The translations under genes and the position numbers were made by a program. From an uncultured Eubacterium sp. (lineage in GTDB: Bacteria; Bacillota; Clostridia; Oscillospirales; Acutalibacteraceae), in NCBI GenBank assembly GCA_944380545.1, contig CALWHV010000007.1:1-64000 (forward strand): 64,000 nt of DNA, given 5' to 3'. The notes beneath the pieces are model-generated. The model did no database searches and was not told the origin of the DNA. It saw nothing but the letters and a program-made list of their open reading frames with translations. Below, in pieces: positions 60,008 to 64,000 of the stretch. The stretch's first letter is position 1, and every line of letters starts with the position of its first letter.

Positions 60008-61084
60008 ATGAAAAAAGCAGTAAAAATAATCGCGGCTGCGGCTGCGATAGTGATGGCGCTCTCCGGCTGCTCGGCTGCCTCTCAGACGGGCGGCGCGGCG
60101 CCGAACGAGGAAACGGTGAAGCTGCACACATTTTCGCAGAGCGCTTTTTTAGGCAGCTCCGATTCCCTTATAGGCGTTTACGCGCGCGGCACGGACGAAA
60201 AAAGCCGCCCGAAGCCCGTTGAGCTTGAATGGGACGGCGATGACGGCAGCGTTGTTATAAGCATAAGCGAGAGCGAGGATATGAGCGATGCGGCAACCTA
60301 CGACGCGCAGGGCGGAAGCCTTGAGGTATACAACCTTAAAATCGGCACGGATTATTACTGGACGGTGACCTCAAGCGCCGGTGTGAGCGAGGTTTACACA
60401 TTCACTACGGCGGACGAAGCCCCGCGCAATCTTTACATAGACGGCATAACGAACGCCCGCGATGTGGGCGGACGCAGAACACAGAGCGGCGCAAGGGTGA
60501 AGCAGGGTATGATATACCGCTGCGGCAGGCTCAACGAAAGCGATGTTGATTATGTGAACATCGAGATAACACAGAGCGGAAAAAGCGTTATGCTCGACGA
60601 GCTCGGAATAAAGACGGAAATAGATGTTCGCCTTGATTACAACAACGAAAACGGCACGATAACGGAAAGCCCGCTCGGAAGCGGCGTGCAGTACATAAAC
60701 TGCCCGATGGAATGGGACGGCGAGATGCTCTCTCAAAACAGGGAGCAGATAGCGCGCGTCTTCTCCGTGCTTGCAGATGAAAGCAGCTATCCGCTGTTCA
60801 TCCACTGCAATATCGGGACGGACAGAACGGGTATGCTCTGCTTTATGATAAACGCGCTTCTCGGCGTCAGCGAGGAGGAGCTTTACGACGACTACCTGTT
60901 TTCCAACTTCGGCAACATCGGCGGCAAGCGCCCGCTGAAGAACCTGACGGAATCCGATTACTACAAGGCGATAATCGCATCAGACGGCGAAACGCTAAGC
61001 GAAAAGACTTATAACTGCCTTGTTTCAAACGGCGTTTCGGCTGCCGACATAGACGCGATGATACGCATAATGACGGAAAATTAA
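60008..61084 (+). CDS. Tyrosine/dual-specificity phosphatase lipoprotein
   Basis: A 358-residue cell-surface lipoprotein. The signal peptide ends MALSGCS, with the modified Cys near residue 21. Residues 50-140 form a fibronectin-like beta domain. Residues about 145-330 are a protein tyrosine phosphatase-like domain (Y_phosphatase3 type) with NARDVGG and the CX5R loop HCNIGTDRTG (Cys near residue 269). The substrate may be a phosphorylated inositol, sugar or protein. GGCGGTGAAG lies before the ATG. Confidence 0.85.
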   Translation: MKKAVKIIAAAAAIVMALSGCSAASQTGGAAPNEETVKLHTFSQSAFLGSSDSLIGVYARGTDEKSRPKPVELEWDGDDGSVVISISESEDMSDAATYDAQGGSLEVYNLKIGTDYYWTVTSSAGVSEVYTFTTADEAPRNLYIDGITNARDVGGRRTQSGARVKQGMIYRCGRLNESDVDYVNIEITQSGKSVMLDELGIKTEIDVRLDYNNENGTITESPLGSGVQYINCPMEWDGEMLSQNREQIARVFSVLADESSYPLFIHCNIGTDRTGMLCFMINALLGVSEEELYDDYLFSNFGNIGGKRPLKNLTESDYYKAIIASDGETLSEKTYNCLVSNGVSAADIDAMIRIMTEN

Positions 61085-61112
61085 GCGAAACAAAAGACGC
61101 AAAAAAGAAAAG

Positions 61113-61140
61113 CGGCTGCAGCGCAAAAGCGTTGCAGCCG
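61113..61140. terminator. Bidirectional terminator, phosphatase and rplL
   Basis: A 12-bp stem CGGCTGCAGCGC / GCGTTGCAGCCG with an AAAA loop. TAATTTTTT follows on plus and CTTTTCTTTTTT on minus. Confidence 0.9.
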
Positions 61141-61161
61141 TAATTTTTTGGAAGTACGAGC

Positions 61162-61539
61162 TTACTTAAGCTCAACAGTAGCGCCGGTCTCCTCGATCTT
61201 AGCCTTGAGAGCCTCAGCGTCAGCCGTGGGAACAGCCTCTTTGATGGTCTTGGGAGCGCCGTCAACAAGCTCCTTAGCCTCTTTAAGGCCGAGGCCGGTA
61301 GCCTCTTTAACAGCCTTAACAACCTGGATCTTGTTCGGGCCTACATCCGTGAGAACAACATCAAACTCGGTCTTCTCCTCTGCGGCAGCGGCACCGCCCT
61401 CTGCGGGAGCGGCAACAGCAACAGCTGCAGCGGCGCTTACGCCGAATTCTTCCTCAACAGCGGATACGAGCTCTGAAAGCTCAAGAACGGTAAGAGTTTT
61501 AAGCTCTTCAACGATTTTGGTTACATTTTCTGATGCCAT
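61162..61539 (-). CDS. rplL: 50S ribosomal protein L7/L12
   Basis: A 125-residue stalk protein. The N-terminal dimer domain ([31 protein letters not shown]), an Ala-rich hinge and the C-terminal factor-binding domain ([40 protein letters not shown]) are complete. The gene ends in a terminator and faces a convergent gene, so rpoBC do not follow here as they do in many bacteria. Confidence 0.97.
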   Translation of the reverse strand: MASENVTKIVEELKTLTVLELSELVSAVEEEFGVSAAAAVAVAAPAEGGAAAAEEKTEFDVVLTDVGPNKIQVVKAVKEATGLGLKEAKELVDGAPKTIKEAVPTADAEALKAKIEETGATVELK

Positions 61540-61586
61540 TTCATTTTCCTCCGAATTAAGATTTTTAAATTAAAGGTTAAAAAAGA

Positions 61587-62228
61587 TTATTCTGCTGTTT
61601 CTTCAGCTGCGGCTTCCTGGGCTGCGGGAGCCTCTTCAGCCGCGGGAGCTTCCTGAGCTTCAGCCTGCTCTGCGGGAGCCTCTGCTTCCTCTGCGGGAGC
61701 AGCTTCCTCTGCCTTTTCACCCTCGCAGGCTTCAGCGCCGCCCTTATCTACGATAGCCTGAACCGCACGGGCAAAGGCAGCGATGGGCGCGTTGAAAACA
61801 TTGCAGACGGTGGCAAGAAGCACTTCTCTTGACGGAAGCTTTGCAAGAGCAACGATCTTTGCAAGATCGATCACCTGGCCGTCAAGATAACCCGACTTAA
61901 TGTTAAAGAAATCATGTGCGTCCGCATATTTCTGAAGTATGCGAGCCGACGCAACATAATCCTCGGCGCTGGTGGCGATAGCCGTTGTGCCCTCAAGAAC
62001 GGGATCCATACCGGAAAGACCTGCTTCATCCGCAGCTCTTTTAAGAATAGAGTTTTTAACAACGGTATACTCTATTCCGGCCTCGCGGAGCTCTTTGCGC
62101 AGCTTTGTATCGTCTTCAACATTGATGCCCTTGAAGTCAACGACAACGCCGGCGACCGAGCCTTTGATTCTTGCGGCAAGCGCGTCTACCTGCGCCTTTT
62201 TCTTTTCAAGAACTACTGTGCTTGGCAT
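61587..62228 (-). CDS. rplJ: 50S ribosomal protein L10 with a long acidic tail
   Basis: A 213-residue stalk base protein. It starts MPSTVVLEKKKAQVDALAARIKGSVAGVVVDFKGI and carries the usual two-lobed body to about residue 165. The last 45 residues are almost only Ala and Glu (with some Pro and Gln), far longer than in most L10 proteins (165-175 residues). GGAGG precedes the ATG. It is preceded by an L10 leader and its own promoter. Confidence 0.95.
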   Translation of the reverse strand: MPSTVVLEKKKAQVDALAARIKGSVAGVVVDFKGINVEDDTKLRKELREAGIEYTVVKNSILKRAADEAGLSGMDPVLEGTTAIATSAEDYVASARILQKYADAHDFFNIKSGYLDGQVIDLAKIVALAKLPSREVLLATVCNVFNAPIAAFARAVQAIVDKGGAEACEGEKAEEAAPAEEAEAPAEQAEAQEAPAAEEAPAAQEAAAEETAE

Positions 62229-62289
62229 TAAATAACCGTACCTCCTTAATTATTTGCCGCAAACGCGGACTTTTAAGGCTGCTTACCAA

Positions 62290-62445
62290 ACAAAAAGTGC
62301 ACCCCGCCGAAAGACGGAATGCACGACATTTACATAATAGATAGGCGGCGAAATACGCCGTATCCGCATAAATGCTCATTCCTCGGCAGGCGGCGAAAAC
62401 GCCTTACGCCAAACGGCACCTGCTGTCTTTGGTTGAACAGCGATA
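62290..62445 (-). promoter_or_regulatory. Ribosomal protein L10 leader
   Basis: About 150 bases upstream of rplJ with the known L10 leader features: GACAGCAGGTG near the 5' end, the paired CCTGCCGAGG, and several hairpins. It ends in a terminator-like hairpin GTGCATTCCG / CGG-GGTGCAC (62324-62297) followed by TTTTTGTTT. Binding of L10 or L10(L12)4 represses rplJ-rplL. Confidence 0.8.
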
Positions 62446-62447
62446 GT

Positions 62448-62476
62448 ATTTTACCACAGGGACTGCTCCCTGTCAA
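62448..62476 (-). promoter_or_regulatory. Promoter of rplJ-rplL
   Basis: On the minus strand TTGACA (62476-62471), a 17-base spacer and TAAAAT (62453-62448), between rplA and the L10 leader. Confidence 0.85.
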
Positions 62477-62490
62477 TACCCGATATTTAT

Positions 62491-63198
62491 TTACTCTGCC
62501 GAAGCGGCGGAGCCGACCTTGTTGGGATTGATCCTTATGCCGGGGCCCATTGTTGAGGCAACGGCACAGGATTTGATATACTGACCCTTTGCCGCGGCGG
62601 GCTTAGCCTTTATGATGGCGTCAAGCAGGGCGTTGAAGTTTTCAAGCAGCTTATCCTTGCCGAAGGAAGCCTTGCCGATGGGGCAGTGGATGATGTTTGA
62701 TTTATCAAGGCGGTATTCGATCTTACCTGCCTTAGCCTCTGCAACAGCCTTGGCAACATCCATAGTTACCGTGCCCGCCTTGGGTGACGGCATAAGACCG
62801 CGGGGGCCGAGAACCTTACCGAGACGGCCTACGAAGCCCATCATATCGGGGCTGGCGATGGCAACATCAAATTCCATCCAGCCGCCCTGGATCTTGGTTA
62901 CGAGATCGGCGTCGCCTACAACATCCGCGCCGGCAGCCTCGGCAGCCTTTGCAAGATCGCCCTTAGCGAAAACGGCAACTCTTACATCCTTGCCGGTTCC
63001 GTTGGGGAGAACTACGGCGCCGCGTACCTGCTGGTCTGCGTGGCGGGAGTCTACGCCCAGACGAACATGGACCTCAATGGTTTCGTCAAACTTTGCCTTA
63101 GCGGTCTGAACCGCAAGATCAAGCGCCTCTGCGCTTTCGTATAAATTGGAACGGTCTACGAGCTTAGCGCCGTCCGTATACTTTTTTCCGTGTTTCAT
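62491..63198 (-). CDS. rplA: 50S ribosomal protein L1
   Basis: A 235-residue 23S rRNA-binding protein of the L1 stalk. Starts [34 protein letters not shown] and carries [16 protein letters not shown] and [15 protein letters not shown]. It is co-transcribed with rplK, 47 bases upstream. Confidence 0.97.
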   Translation of the reverse strand: MKHGKKYTDGAKLVDRSNLYESAEALDLAVQTAKAKFDETIEVHVRLGVDSRHADQQVRGAVVLPNGTGKDVRVAVFAKGDLAKAAEAAGADVVGDADLVTKIQGGWMEFDVAIASPDMMGFVGRLGKVLGPRGLMPSPKAGTVTMDVAKAVAEAKAGKIEYRLDKSNIIHCPIGKASFGKDKLLENFNALLDAIIKAKPAAAKGQYIKSCAVASTMGPGIRINPNKVGSAASAE

Positions 63199-63245
63199 AT
63201 TATATACCTCCAGTGGTTGATCGGATTTTTCCTCCCACGCGGGAA

Positions 63246-63671
63246 TCAGTCTTCTACTACTATACCCATGCTGCGGGCAGTGCCTGCAATCATGCTCATC
63301 GCCGCTTCAAGCGAAGCCGCGTTGAGGTCGGGCATCTTTGTTTCCGCTATCTGCTGAACCTGCGCCTTTGTGATAGTGGCGACCTTATCCTTGTTGGGAA
63401 CACCGGAAGCCTTATCAATTCCGCAAGCCTTTTTGATGAGAACGGCGGCGGGCGGTGTTTTTGTTACGAATGTGAACGAACGATCATCATAAACCGTGAT
63501 AACAACGGGGATGATGAGGCCGGCGTCATTCTTTGTTCTTTCGTTGAACTCCTTGGTGAACGCCGGAATGTTAACACCGTGCTGACCGAGCGCAGGACCT
63601 ACCGGGGGAGCCGGGGTCGCTTTGCCTGCGGGTATCTGAAGTTTGATTAGACCTACTACCTTTTGAGCCAT
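63246..63671 (-). CDS. rplK: 50S ribosomal protein L11
   Basis: A 141-residue protein that binds the GTPase-associated centre of 23S rRNA. Starts [44 protein letters not shown] precedes the ATG. The 109-base gap from nusG contains three hairpins (near 63690-63765) without a T tract, which may be control elements for rplKA. Confidence 0.97.
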   Translation of the reverse strand: MAQKVVGLIKLQIPAGKATPAPPVGPALGQHGVNIPAFTKEFNERTKNDAGLIIPVVITVYDDRSFTFVTKTPPAAVLIKKACGIDKASGVPNKDKVATITKAQVQQIAETKMPDLNAASLEAAMSMIAGTARSMGIVVED

Positions 63672-63780
63672 TATATTTTCCTCCTAAAATCGTGGTATGG
63701 CGGGGAAGCTCTCCCCTCCCACGCGCCTTGCGGCGCATAATAAGCGGCAACGCCGCGAATTACCTTTTTGAATAAAGACC

Positions 63781-64000
63781 TTAATCCTCTGCCTTTTCAA
63801 GCTGGTCAAGCTCAAACTCAACAGAGGTTTCCCTGCCGAACATTGAAACGAGCACGCGAACGCTGTTGTTTTCAACATCCACGCTCTCCACCGTGCCGGA
63901 ATAGCCCTCAAGCGGGCCGTCGATAACATTGACCATATCGCCGGCGGCGTAATTGACCTTGACACTGACCTTTTCCACACCGAGCTTGCGAACCTCCTCC
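63781..64000 (-). CDS. nusG: Transcription termination/antitermination protein NusG (3' part)
   Basis: The C-terminal 72 residues of NusG, cut by the window edge. The KOW domain is clear: VKVNYAAGDMVNVIDGPLEGYSGTVESVDVENNSVRVLVSMFGRETSVEFELDQLE. The N-terminal NGN domain lies beyond the window. Order nusG-rplK-rplA-rplJ-rplL is the standard one. Confidence 0.93.
   Translation of the reverse strand, partial: EEVRKLGVEKVSVKVNYAAGDMVNVIDGPLEGYSGTVESVDVENNSVRVLVSMFGRETSVEFELDQLEKAED

Noticed and set aside
1..64000. CRISPR arrays, rRNA operons and tRNA genes
   Set aside because: No regularly spaced short repeats with unique spacers, no rRNA-length matches and no tRNA cloverleaf were noticed. The only tRNA-like fold is that of tmRNA.

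Overview
The window reads as a chromosome segment of an anaerobic, gut-type member of the Clostridia (Bacillota). Support comes from the mid-50s G+C look of the host genes, strong AGGAGG ribosome binding sites, TTGACA-17-TATAAT promoters, a sporeformer-style dnaX-ybaB-recR-smpB-ssrA cluster, an L10 leader, a small bacterial SRP RNA, and many sugar uptake and glycan genes. The species cannot be named from this sequence.

Layout. 0.2-10.3 kb: a GPH-family sugar symporter, a PurF-like protein that seems to lack its glutaminase cysteine, a DRE-TIM aldolase, DAHP synthase, a three-gene ABC importer of the TrpXYZ type, and a second GPH symporter. 10.3-12 kb: a short terminated leader RNA carrying a 5S rRNA-like core, a kinase-Nudix fusion, and a methyltransferase pseudogene split by a 353-bp MITE with perfect 18-bp ends and a TA target duplication. 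12-19 kb: a GH43 lipoprotein, a LysR regulator with a small-protein/hydrolase operon, and a TetM/EF-G-like GTPase fused to a YacP/Rae1-like NYN nuclease. 19-25.4 kb (minus strand): a GPH symporter and a complete fructose PTS operon, fruK-fruA-ptsH-ptsI. 25.4-42.5 kb: a 98-bp tandem repeat, an orphan histidine kinase, bioY behind a BirA operator, SDR plus GPH symporter, serC-serA, ywiB-argS, a radical SAM protein, a GH89 glucosaminidase, a PI-PLC-like protein and a PHP-domain pair.

42,558-54,568: a 12.0-kb AT-rich integrative mobilizable element (IME), bounded by an 11-bp direct repeat, sits exactly in the 3' end of the tmRNA gene. It carries a large serine recombinase, an AAA15/AbiL-like ATPase, a candidate structured RNA, a small protein, an uncharacterised 307-residue protein, a Bce-like two-component/ABC module, a second structured RNA, an oriT-like region, MobC, a relaxase, and a MobB-like gene overlapping the relaxase in another frame. 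The tmRNA is intact. Its native terminator now lies at the far end of the element, and a terminator next to the right junction has taken its place.

54.5-64 kb (mostly minus strand): ssrA, smpB, recR, ybaB, dnaX, SRP RNA, a flavin-reductase-like protein, an unknown protein, an XRE regulator and a phosphatase lipoprotein on the plus strand, then rplL, rplJ, rplA, rplK and the 3' part of nusG. No tRNA, rRNA operon or CRISPR array was seen. All family assignments rest on motifs read by eye. No database search was possible.
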